Assembly: GCA_049509915.1 (NCBI GenBank)
Contig: JBEKZL010000058.1
Span: forward strand, 1-29,033
Direction of reading: 5' to 3'
Source of the DNA: JBEKYD01 sp049509915
GTDB taxonomy: Bacteria > Acidobacteriota > Terriglobia > Bryobacterales > Bryobacteraceae
Length of the DNA stretch: 29,033 nucleotides
A program made the translations under genes and the position numbers. Under the pieces are notes generated by a model that did not search any database, was not told the origin of the DNA, and was given only the letters and a program-made list of their open reading frames with translations. Shown here one piece after another: positions 1 to 7,405 of this stretch; the first letter of the stretch is position 1, and the number at the start of each line of letters is the position of its first letter.

Positions 1-188
1 GGGGCAACGTAGGGTGCGCGCAGAGCTGTATCAAGCGTGGCGCCAAGGCGGTGCTGGTGACCGACGACGGCACGATTTACAAGATTACCGAACAGGACAA
101 AGTGGTTCCGGAGGCCGGTAAGAAGGTGACCATCAGCGGCACTTTGACCGGCGATACGATTTCGGTCGGTTCCGTAAAGGAACAGTAA
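1..188 (+). CDS. C-terminal part of a small protein of unknown function (5' end outside window)
   Basis: An open frame enters from the left edge and ends at TAA 186-188, giving about 61 residues. It contains a CAQSC cysteine pair, then a short beta-rich stretch (AVLVTDDGTIYKITEQDKV) and a GKKVTISGTLTGDTISV tail. This pattern of two cysteines followed by 'gene product shown in state X, with tolerance DG(T/K)xYKI..QDKV' resembles small exported acidobacterial proteins with an OB-like fold (DUF5818-type). That assignment is from memory of the pattern, not a search. The start codon and any signal peptide lie outside the window. It converges on the chemoreceptor gene, with a hairpin between the two stop codons. 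Confidence 0.6.
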   Translation, partial: GNVGCAQSCIKRGAKAVLVTDDGTIYKITEQDKVVPEAGKKVTISGTLTGDTISVGSVKEQ

Positions 189-193
189 GAGGC

Positions 194-220
194 GGTTGGG
201 TCCGCTATTCGGACCCAACC
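194..220. terminator. Perfect 11-bp hairpin between convergent genes, candidate bidirectional terminator
   Basis: GGTTGGGTCCG (194-204) and CGGACCCAACC (210-220) are exact inverted repeats around a 5-nt loop, CTATT. The hairpin follows the TAA of the rightward gene by 5 nt and contains the TAG stop of the leftward chemoreceptor in its loop. On the plus strand it is followed only by ATTT, and there is no long U tract on either strand, so intrinsic termination is plausible rather than certain. Confidence 0.65.
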
Positions 221-1629
221 ATTTCCCGCATCTCGCGGACCAACTCCTGGAGGGTGGTCGCATATCCGTTCAGTTCTGTTCCGGCAGACGCGCCCTCTTC
301 CGCAGAGGCGGCAGTTCGCTGGGTAACCTGTTCCATCTGCGTGACGGCGCGGGCGATCTGTTCCATGCCGTGAGCCTGTTCCTGGCTTCCGACATTGACT
401 TCGTCCACGAGTACTTTGACTTGGCTGGAGCTTTCCGTCATATGGCGCACGGCCCCGGCCATTTGATTCAGACGTTCATTGCCATCGTGAGAGGTGGCGA
501 TGGACTCCTCAATCAGCCCGGCGGTATCTTTGGCGGCCTGGGCGCAGCGCTGGGCGAGACTGCGGACTTCGTCCGCCACCACGGCAAATCCCAAGCCGGC
601 TTCGCCGGCACGGGCGGCTTCGACGGCCGCATTGAGCGCCAGGATATTGGTTTGGAACGCAATTTCGTCGATCACTTTGATAATGCGCGCGATCTTATTG
701 CTGGACGCATCGATTTCCTGCATCTTTTCCATCGTGCGGTCGAGAGTGTGGTTCACCTCGGTACCGGCTTGTTCGGACTGTTGCATGAGGCTGGCAACCT
801 GTCTGGTATGATCAGCGTTCTTGCGAGTGATGGAGGCGATTTCCTCCGTTGATGCGGAGGTTTCCTGGAGCGACGCCGCCTGCTCTGAGGCACCTTGTGC
901 CAGCGACTGGCTGGAAGCGGAAACCTGTTTGGAGGCATGGGAAACGTGGTCGGCCGATTCGGCGATGTTGGCGGCGAAGCCGCGCAGTTCCGCATTGGCT
1001 TTGCGAACGATCCAAAGCACCCCGCCGCCTACGGCGACGATTAGCAACGCGAGAGCGACTGTGCCCAGGGTGGCGCGGGTGGATCGACTGGCGGCAACTG
1101 CCGAGGTGGAGGCAAGTTCGGCGCTTTGACGCTCCACCAGCGCCGCGGCCTGGCGGCCGATGTCCTCCAGTTGCGGTTGCACTTTCTGGTTGAAGATCTG
1201 CAGCGCGACATCCAACTGTTGGCGAGCCACCGTCTGGCTGAGCTCTTGTTGGGCTTCTTCGACTGCCGACGCCTGTTGCATGACGGAACGGATCAGGGAA
1301 GTCGCCTCGGACGTCTCAGCCGTTTTTTCCAGTTCGCCCAGGGCCGCGCGGAGCGCCTGGTCCTGGGTTTGAAATTCGGACAGATTCTGGTTCGCCCGGC
1401 TCTGGTCACCGAGTACCGCCGAAAGGGCGGTAGCCCGCCCCAGGCTGGTCATCTCCGAGGCTGCGGTGGCTACTTTGCCGGCCAGGTACTGATTCCGCGC
1501 CACGCCGTTGGCGGCGTGCTCCAGGTCGGCGTTCAGCGAATGAACGATCAGGACTGCACTGCCTACGCTCAGCAGGGACAGTCCCAACATCACAGCGAAA
1601 CCAATCAATAATTTACGTGTCAGGCTCAT
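205..1629 (-). CDS. Methyl-accepting chemotaxis protein (transmembrane chemoreceptor)
   Basis: The protein has 474 residues from the ATG at 1629, chosen because GAGG lies 6 nt upstream; a GTG at 1647 in the same frame has no such site. TM1 is at about residues 7-30. A helical periplasmic region of about 155 residues follows (four-helix-bundle type, no PAS or Cache motif visible), then TM2 at about 187-208. The cytoplasmic part starts almost at once. The conserved signalling tip IAFQTNILALNAAVEAARAG lies at about 323-342 and continues to VVADEVRSLAQR (350-361). Glu/Gln-rich segments at about 252-265 and 438-449 are possible methylation sites. I see no recognisable HAMP domain between TM2 and the signalling helices, which is unusual for a two-TM receptor. 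It probably sits in a CheA/CheW array and senses an unknown periplasmic cue. The TonB-like gene is 24 bp upstream on the same strand. Confidence 0.93.
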   Translation of the reverse strand: MSLTRKLLIGFAVMLGLSLLSVGSAVLIVHSLNADLEHAANGVARNQYLAGKVATAASEMTSLGRATALSAVLGDQSRANQNLSEFQTQDQALRAALGELEKTAETSEATSLIRSVMQQASAVEEAQQELSQTVARQQLDVALQIFNQKVQPQLEDIGRQAAALVERQSAELASTSAVAASRSTRATLGTVALALLIVAVGGGVLWIVRKANAELRGFAANIAESADHVSHASKQVSASSQSLAQGASEQAASLQETSASTEEIASITRKNADHTRQVASLMQQSEQAGTEVNHTLDRTMEKMQEIDASSNKIARIIKVIDEIAFQTNILALNAAVEAARAGEAGLGFAVVADEVRSLAQRCAQAAKDTAGLIEESIATSHDGNERLNQMAGAVRHMTESSSQVKVLVDEVNVGSQEQAHGMEQIARAVTQMEQVTQRTAASAEEGASAGTELNGYATTLQELVREMREMVGSE

Positions 1630-1653
1630 GGATATCCTCGAAACCACTAAACG

Positions 1654-2004
1654 TCACATCTTAAAGGACAAACTCACCGGCGCCAGTGCCTTGACTGGTT
1701 TGCCTTCCGCCTTTACAGGCGTAAATTTCCATTTCTTGACGGCCGCGGTTGCGGCTTTCGTCAGGACCGGGTTTCCGCTGACAATGTTGACTTGCTCGAC
1801 GGAACCGTCTTCCGCGACTATCGCTTCCATCTCCACCACTCCCTCAATTTTCAATTGCCGGGCAATCGGCGGATATTCAGGTGCAGGCTTAGACGTGAGA
1901 TAGGCAAGCGCCTCAGACTTGGACAATTTCTTGAGATCGTCCTCGCCGTAGACCGTCAGGTTAAAGGCAAAAAGGACTGTTAGTGCAATTGGGAATGCTC
2001 TCAT
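1654..2004 (-). CDS. Small secreted protein with TonB C-terminal domain
   Basis: The protein has 116 residues from the ATG at 2004, preferred over the in-frame ATG at 2031 because it puts a signal peptide (MRAFPIALTVLFAFNLTVYG) at the N terminus and has GGAAGG 4 nt upstream. The rest is almost entirely one TonB_C-like domain: PEYPPIARQLKIEGVV, then a VAEDGSVEQV hairpin and the AVKKWKFTP helix/strand. Classical TonB has an N-terminal membrane anchor and a Pro-rich periplasm-spanning linker. Both are missing here, so the protein is probably a free periplasmic TonB_C domain rather than an energy transducer. Such stand-alone domains are common in Acidobacteriota, and their role is not established. 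It lies 24 bp upstream of the chemoreceptor and could be cotranscribed with it. Confidence 0.85.
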   Translation of the reverse strand: MRAFPIALTVLFAFNLTVYGEDDLKKLSKSEALAYLTSKPAPEYPPIARQLKIEGVVEMEAIVAEDGSVEQVNIVSGNPVLTKAATAAVKKWKFTPVKAEGKPVKALAPVSLSFKM

Positions 2005-2178
2005 AGATCCTTCCGAAAATGTTGTCTGCATTCCATATCGGTTGAAGGCCGCCAGAGCTATAGTTAAGCACGAGAAAAACGGCCAAGGCCTTGGCCGGGA
2101 GGCTTTAGAACAGCTGGAGGTTGGCGGAGCCAGGGGAATACACTGAGGGCCCGTATAATAATGTTGTAAGAGTTCGCC

Positions 2179-4278
2179 ATGAAAAAACGCCTGGCCTACG
2201 GTCTCGCCAAGGTCTTACTGGTACTTTCGGTGCTCGTGGTGGTCTGGGAAGGCTCCTTCAATCCCGGCCAGCTCCGTCCCCACACACCCAACCAGACGTT
2301 GATCTTCTGGGCGGTCTACACCTTGATCTTCTTGCTGATGGTGGTATTAGGGTGGATCGTCTTCCGCGAATTCGTCAAGCTTTATGTAGAACGGCAGAGC
2401 CATCGGGAAGGTTCTCATCTGAAGACCAAGCTGGTGGTGGGAGCGCTCACCCTGAGTACCGTACCGGTGTTCTTTCTGGTGCTGTTTAACTATCAGGTTC
2501 TAAATCGCAATCTGACCACCTGGTTTCGCGAGCCGCATAGCAACGAGCTGGAAGTTTTCAAGGGTATCGCCAAGACATTGGACAAGGAGATGGGCGACGA
2601 GACGGCGGCGCAGGCGGCGCTGCTGGCGGCGCAGCCGGAAGTGCGGCAATTGCTGGCTACGGGTGTCGCGACGCCGGGGTTTCTGGAGCGGTTTTCGGTG
2701 GAGTACGAGCTGCAGTCGGCGGCGGTATACGGGGCGGCCGGCATGGCTCCGCTGGATTCGTTCGGTTCCGATCGTCCGCGCGCGCCCGATGATCGCCTGG
2801 TGGTGAAATCCTATCCGGTGTTGGACGGGCGGCGGGAGACGGGGCACGTCACGGTCACGGCCAAGATTCCGGGCGATCAGGCGGCGCAGATGCGCATGAT
2901 CGGGGAATGGGCGCGGGACTGGCAGCAGAGGTGGGATAGCTGGAAGGAGATCCGCCAGTTTTACCTGCTGCTCATGTCCTTGATTACATTATTCGTTTTG
3001 TTTGTGGCGATCTGGATCGCGCTGTTCCTGGCCAAGCAGATCAGTATCCCGATCACGGCCCTGCTGGAAGGCGCCAGCCAGGTGCGCAGCGGCAACCTGG
3101 CGCACCGGGTGGAAGTGCGGGCGGCGGACGAGCTGGGTTCGCTGGTGCGGGCCTTCAACCGGATGACGCAGGAGCTGGAGGCCAACGGCCGCGAGCTGGA
3201 CCGGCGGCGGCGCTTCACTGAAGCGATTCTGGAGAGCATTCCCACGGGTGTGCTTTCGGTGGCATCCGACGGCTCCATCCAGCGCGTCAACCGCGCCCTG
3301 GGGCGCATCTTTCCGGCCGACCAAGTGGAGCGGGCCACCCGGCTGGAGGACCTTTTCTCGCGCGAGGACACGGCCGAAATCCGCTACCTCATGAAGCGGG
3401 CGCGGCGGACGGGACCTTCCTCCCGGCAACTGGAACTGCGCACGGCCGGCCGCAATCTGCAGTTGTCGGTGACGGTAGCGGCGATCGAGGAAAAGGCGAC
3501 CAGCGGATACGTGGTGGTGCTGGAAGATACCAGCGAGCTGCTGCGGGCACAGAAGGCCGCGGCCTGGCACGAAGTGGCGCGGCGGGTGGCCCATGAAATC
3601 AAGAACCCGTTGACGCCCATCGCGCTTTCGGCCGAGCGGATAGGGCGCCAGGTGGACCGGTTGGAGCTGGCGCAGCCGTCGTCGGGGATTCTGCGGGAGT
3701 GCGCGCAGACCATTTCGAAATCGGTGGAATCGGTGAAGACGCTGGTGGACGAATTCGCGCGATTTGCCCGTTTTCCCTCGGCCCAGCCGGTGCGGGCCGA
3801 CCTGAACGCGGTAGTACGGGAAGCCCTGAGCGTTTTCGAAGGGCGGCTCGAGGACGTCGCCATCCGCACCAGTTATGCGCCCGGGCTGGCGCCGGTGAAC
3901 CTGGATCGCGAGCAGTTTATCCGGGCGGTGGTAAACCTGGTGGATAACGCCGCCGAGGCGATGCAGGATTCGCTAGTGAAGCGGTTGTACATTGCCACCC
4001 AGCCGGGCGTGGCGGAGACGGTGGAGCTGGTGGTGGCCGATTCCGGTAGTGGGGTCAGCGCGGACGACAAGGAGAAACTCTTTCTGCCCTATTTTTCGAC
4101 CAAGAACCGGGGCACGGGCCTCGGATTAGCAATTGTCAGCCACATTGTGGCGGAGCATGGCGGCCACATCCGGGTGGAAGACAACCAGCCGGCGGGAGCG
4201 CGTTTCACCATCGAGATTCCGGCGCTGGTAGAAATGGAGAGCGGGGAGGCGGCGCGGCCGGCGCCGGTGAAGGCATGA
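2179..4278 (+). CDS. ntrY: NtrY-like membrane sensor histidine kinase
   Basis: The 699-residue protein has NtrY architecture. TM segments lie at about 10-25, 40-62, 84-105 and 261-285, with a periplasmic region at about 106-260. HAMP covers about 286-340 and a PAS domain about 342-455 (LESIPTGVLSVASDG at its start). The H-box RRVAHEIKNPLTP has phospho-acceptor His472. The ATPase domain has the N-box NLVDNAAEA (586-594), G1 DSGSG (621-625) and G2 GTGLGLAI (645-652). All catalytic motifs look intact. The ATG at 2179 gives a clean membrane-inserted N terminus; the ribosome site is weak (AAGAG). A TATAATA sequence at 2154-2160 could be a -10 box, but no convincing -35 was found. The stop overlaps the next gene's ATG. 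The ligand is unknown; nitrogen or redox sensing is known for proteobacterial NtrY but not shown here. Confidence 0.9.
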   Translation: MKKRLAYGLAKVLLVLSVLVVVWEGSFNPGQLRPHTPNQTLIFWAVYTLIFLLMVVLGWIVFREFVKLYVERQSHREGSHLKTKLVVGALTLSTVPVFFLVLFNYQVLNRNLTTWFREPHSNELEVFKGIAKTLDKEMGDETAAQAALLAAQPEVRQLLATGVATPGFLERFSVEYELQSAAVYGAAGMAPLDSFGSDRPRAPDDRLVVKSYPVLDGRRETGHVTVTAKIPGDQAAQMRMIGEWARDWQQRWDSWKEIRQFYLLLMSLITLFVLFVAIWIALFLAKQISIPITALLEGASQVRSGNLAHRVEVRAADELGSLVRAFNRMTQELEANGRELDRRRRFTEAILESIPTGVLSVASDGSIQRVNRALGRIFPADQVERATRLEDLFSREDTAEIRYLMKRARRTGPSSRQLELRTAGRNLQLSVTVAAIEEKATSGYVVVLEDTSELLRAQKAAAWHEVARRVAHEIKNPLTPIALSAERIGRQVDRLELAQPSSGILRECAQTISKSVESVKTLVDEFARFARFPSAQPVRADLNAVVREALSVFEGRLEDVAIRTSYAPGLAPVNLDREQFIRAVVNLVDNAAEAMQDSLVKRLYIATQPGVAETVELVVADSGSGVSADDKEKLFLPYFSTKNRGTGLGLAIVSHIVAEHGGHIRVEDNQPAGARFTIEIPALVEMESGEAARPAPVKA

Positions 4279-5648
4279 GCGCTCCCAAGCAAAAGCCGCA
4301 GCGCATCCTGATTGTGGACGACGAGCCTGGGATACGCCAGTCGCTGGGCGGCGTGCTCGAAGACGAAGGCTACACGGCTCAATCGGTGGAAGATGGCGAG
4401 GCTTGCCTGATCGCGCTGGCCGAAGGCGGTCTCGAACTGGTGCTGCTGGATATCTGGCTGCCGGGCATGGACGGCATGGAGGTGCTGGAGCGGATTCAGG
4501 AGATGCCCTTCGACGAGCGTCCCCTGGTGGTGGTGATTTCCGGCCACGGCAGCATCGAGGCGGCGGTGCGCGCCACCAAGCTGGGTGCCTTCGATTTTCT
4601 GGAGAAGCCGCTCTCGATCGAAAAGGTCATGCTGGTGGTGAAGAACGCACTGGACCATCGCCGGCTGTCGCTCGAAAACCGCCGTCTTAAACAGGATGCC
4701 CACACGCGCTATCACATCATCGGCGACAGCGTGCCCATGAAGGCGCTGCGGCAACAGTTGGCGTTGATGGCGGGCACCAATGGCCGGGTGCTGATTTACG
4801 GCGAGAGCGGCACGGGCAAGGAACTGGTAGCGCACGCCATCCACGCCTCCAGCCCGCGGGCAGGGCAGGCGTTCGTCGAGGTCAACTGCGCCGCCATACC
4901 GGAGGAGCTGATCGAGAACGAGCTGTTCGGCCATGCGCGCGGGTTTCTGGCGGGTGCGCCAGAGGCCAAGGCCGGCAAGTTCGAGAAGGCCGACGGCGGC
5001 ACCTTGTTTCTGGACGAAGTGGGCGACATGAGCCTGCGCACGCAGGCCAAGGTGCTGCGCGCACTCGAAGAACAGCGCTTCGAACCGGTGGGCGCGGTGG
5101 AATCGATGCAGGTGGACGCGCGCGTGGTGGCGTCCACCAACAAGCTGCTCGAGGAAGAAATCGACCGCGGCAACTTCCGCGAGGACTTATTCTACCGCCT
5201 GAACGTGATTCCGTTTTTCGTGCCGCCGCTGCGCGACCGGCGCGAGGACATTCCGCTCCTGGCCGAGCACTTCCTGCGCGAGTTCACCAGCGCCTACGGC
5301 CGCAAGCCCAAGGAGCTGACGACGGAGGCTCTGGAGGTGCTGGTGGGATATAACTGGCCCGGCAACGTGCGGGAGCTCAAGAACCTGATCGAACGCATCG
5401 TGATCATGAATCCGCAGGTGCGGGTGGATGCGCGCCACGTTCCGCTGCAGACGCCGCGCAAGCCGCAGGACCGCGCCGGGGAGCGGGTGGGCAGCCTGCA
5501 GGACGTGCGCGAAGCGGCCGAGCGCGAGTACATCCTCAAGAAGCTCGAAGAAACCAGCGGCAACGTGACCCGTACGGCCGAACTGCTGGGCCTGGAGCGC
5601 AGCAACCTGTACCGGAAGATGAAGGCGCTGGGGATCGAGCCGAAATAG
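4275..5648 (+). CDS. ntrX: NtrX/NtrC-family response regulator with altered GAFTGA loop
   Basis: The 457-residue protein overlaps the kinase gene by ATGA, so the two are translationally coupled partners. The receiver domain (about 9-125) has acidic Asp15/Asp16, phospho-acceptor Asp59 and Lys111. The AAA+ domain (about 147-385) has Walker A GESGTGKE (176-183), Walker B GGTLFLDEVG (241-250), an arginine-finger region FREDLFYRLN (301-310) and YNWPGNVREL (359-368). The Fis-type helix-turn-helix is at about 412-455. The odd point is the L1 loop: the family motif GAFTGA, which contacts sigma54, is replaced by GFLAGA (223-228; 4941-4958), losing the Phe and Thr positions. ATP hydrolysis motifs are kept. 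The protein may not activate sigma54 promoters in the normal way. Confidence 0.92.
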   Translation: MSAPKQKPQRILIVDDEPGIRQSLGGVLEDEGYTAQSVEDGEACLIALAEGGLELVLLDIWLPGMDGMEVLERIQEMPFDERPLVVVISGHGSIEAAVRATKLGAFDFLEKPLSIEKVMLVVKNALDHRRLSLENRRLKQDAHTRYHIIGDSVPMKALRQQLALMAGTNGRVLIYGESGTGKELVAHAIHASSPRAGQAFVEVNCAAIPEELIENELFGHARGFLAGAPEAKAGKFEKADGGTLFLDEVGDMSLRTQAKVLRALEEQRFEPVGAVESMQVDARVVASTNKLLEEEIDRGNFREDLFYRLNVIPFFVPPLRDRREDIPLLAEHFLREFTSAYGRKPKELTTEALEVLVGYNWPGNVRELKNLIERIVIMNPQVRVDARHVPLQTPRKPQDRAGERVGSLQDVREAAEREYILKKLEETSGNVTRTAELLGLERSNLYRKMKALGIEPK

Positions 5649-5877
5649 AGGGCGGCGGGAACGAGGGCGCCGGTGCTAGTCGAGGGGTGACGGACCAGCA
5701 CATTGACGGCAGCCTGGCGTTCTTGCCTCAAGCGTTGGACGCCTCCGGCTTTGCGAATGCTGTCGTAGCGGGCTCGCGCCCCAGTTACCGGCGCTAACGG
5801 CCTTGTATTTATCTACTGGATTCAAGTTGACCCGCTATCCGTCGCCGCCGGCGCAATAGCTGCGGCGATCCGTCGCA

Positions 5878-7251
5878 TCACACTACGTAGGGTTTGCGAT
5901 AGTTCCGCGTGAGGAACTTGTCTGCCTCGGCGTCGCCCGCGAATTTCGGCCCAGGCGCGAGGTTCAGCTTGCGGCCGACCCGGTAGCTGATGTTCGCCAG
6001 GTGGCACAAGGACGCGCTCAGGTAGGCGTTCGAGATTTCGTCGTGCAAGCCCTGGTAATTGCGCGAGCGGCAAGCGGCCAGGAAGTTCTCCATGTGGAGG
6101 GCAGTGGGGTCGCCGGCGGCGCGATCGGGACGCTCCTCCATCACCAGTTCAGTGGATTCGCCCTTGAACGCCAGGAATCCGGCGTCGCTGGTCGCCGCCC
6201 AACCCTCGGTGCCATAGAAAAGATTGCCGATCATGATGTTGAGGGGCGCGGCATTGCGCGGCGTAATGGAGGTGGGCGCGGGGGAGGAAGGCGGCGCCAC
6301 GGCGCCGGCGGCGGGCGGACCGGGGCGTCCCTTCACCACCGCACCCTCGGCTCCGGTGAGCAGCCCGCGCACCTCGAAGACGATTTCACGGCCGCCATAG
6401 TCGTAGCTGGCCAGCAAGGTATTGGGGGTTTCCTGGTCGTCGGTGTAGGCGTATTTGCCGCCCTGCGCGTAAGCCGTTTTCGGCATTTGCGGATCGCCCA
6501 GGCCCCAACGGCAGATACCGATTTCATGTACGCCCTGGTTGCCGATATCGCCGTTGCCAGTATCCCAGAACCAGTGCCAGTTGTACTTGAAGCGCAGTTC
6601 GTTGAACGGCCTCAGCGGCGCCGGTCCCAGAAACAGGTCCCAGTTGACGCCCGCCGGCGTGGGCGAATCGTCCTTATGGCCGATGGAGGCGCGGCGCTTG
6701 AAGCACAGGCCCTTGGCCATGTAAACCTGGCCGATGAGGCCACCCCGAATGGCTGCCATGGCCCGCATCTTGAAGGGCGTGCTGCGGTGCTGGGAGCCGA
6801 TCTGCAGCATGCGCTTGGTTTCACGCGCCACCTGGATCATGCGCTGGCCTTCGTAGATGTTGTAGCAAGCTGGTTTCTCGCCGTAGACGTCCTTGCCAGC
6901 CTTCATGGCCCAGATGGCCGCCAGGGCGTGCCAGTGATTGGGAGTGGCGATGGAAACGGCTTCGACTTCGGAATCGGCGAAAGCCTGGCGCATATCCTCG
7001 AATTCCTTGGCCTTTTCGCCGGTGTTCTTCAGCAGCGTAGCCTGGGCCCTTTCGCGCGCCGCCTGATCGATATCGCAAATCCCCGCCACGCGAGCTTCGC
7101 TCATCCTGGAATAGATGTTGAGATGATTGGTGCCGCGGCCGCCGAGCCCGACGATGGCCACGTTCACCCGATCGTTCGCTCCCCAAACCCTGGTGGCCGC
7201 GGCCGCCGTGGCCGCCCCCAGGAAGAACCTGCGGGACGTCGATTGAGACAT
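5878..7251 (-). CDS. Tat-exported Gfo/Idh/MocA family oxidoreductase
   Basis: The 457-residue protein starts with a twin-arginine leader, SRRFFLGAATAAAATRVWG, so it should be exported folded with its cofactor. The Rossmann nucleotide-binding loop GLGGRG is at 35-40, TPNHWH at 103-108 and the family EKP motif at 125-127. A Pro/Ala-rich loop at about 310-340 and the ending NYRKPYVV are typical of planctomycete/acidobacterial members. Some Gfo/Idh/MocA members are dehydrogenases and others are NAD-dependent glycoside hydrolases or epimerases; the substrate cannot be read from the sequence. AGGAGGG lies about 11 nt before the ATG. The gene is divergent from the GH3 beta-glucosidase (154 bp between starts), suggesting shared control and a sugar substrate. 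Confidence 0.9.
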   Translation of the reverse strand: MSQSTSRRFFLGAATAAAATRVWGANDRVNVAIVGLGGRGTNHLNIYSRMSEARVAGICDIDQAARERAQATLLKNTGEKAKEFEDMRQAFADSEVEAVSIATPNHWHALAAIWAMKAGKDVYGEKPACYNIYEGQRMIQVARETKRMLQIGSQHRSTPFKMRAMAAIRGGLIGQVYMAKGLCFKRRASIGHKDDSPTPAGVNWDLFLGPAPLRPFNELRFKYNWHWFWDTGNGDIGNQGVHEIGICRWGLGDPQMPKTAYAQGGKYAYTDDQETPNTLLASYDYGGREIVFEVRGLLTGAEGAVVKGRPGPPAAGAVAPPSSPAPTSITPRNAAPLNIMIGNLFYGTEGWAATSDAGFLAFKGESTELVMEERPDRAAGDPTALHMENFLAACRSRNYQGLHDEISNAYLSASLCHLANISYRVGRKLNLAPGPKFAGDAEADKFLTRNYRKPYVV

Positions 7252-7405
7252 AAGCGTTTCGACCCTCCTCTACCCGGAGAAATTATATCAAGGGCGCGTG
7301 CGACAACGGCGGCGCGGTTGCGCGGGTAGATTTGAAACAATTCTGCTTTGGCCATTGGACTGCCAGCTAGTACTATCGAATGGGAGGCCCATCGCCGCAC
7401 GCCGT

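Noticed and set aside
5649..5877. Gap between the response regulator and the oxidoreductase, with a short frame at about 5687-5794
   Set aside because: About 36 codons, no start with a ribosome site and no recognisable motif; a weak GC stem near 5848-5865 has no U tract. I see nothing supportable here.
6001..7329. 442-codon open frame on the plus strand
   Set aside because: Antisense to the Gfo/Idh/MocA gene, which has a full set of family motifs and a ribosome site; no domain is recognisable in the shadow.
7298..7405. Upstream extension of the GH3 gene
   Set aside because: Arg-rich, not signal-like, and overlaps the divergent promoter region; the ATG at 7406 gives a proper signal peptide.
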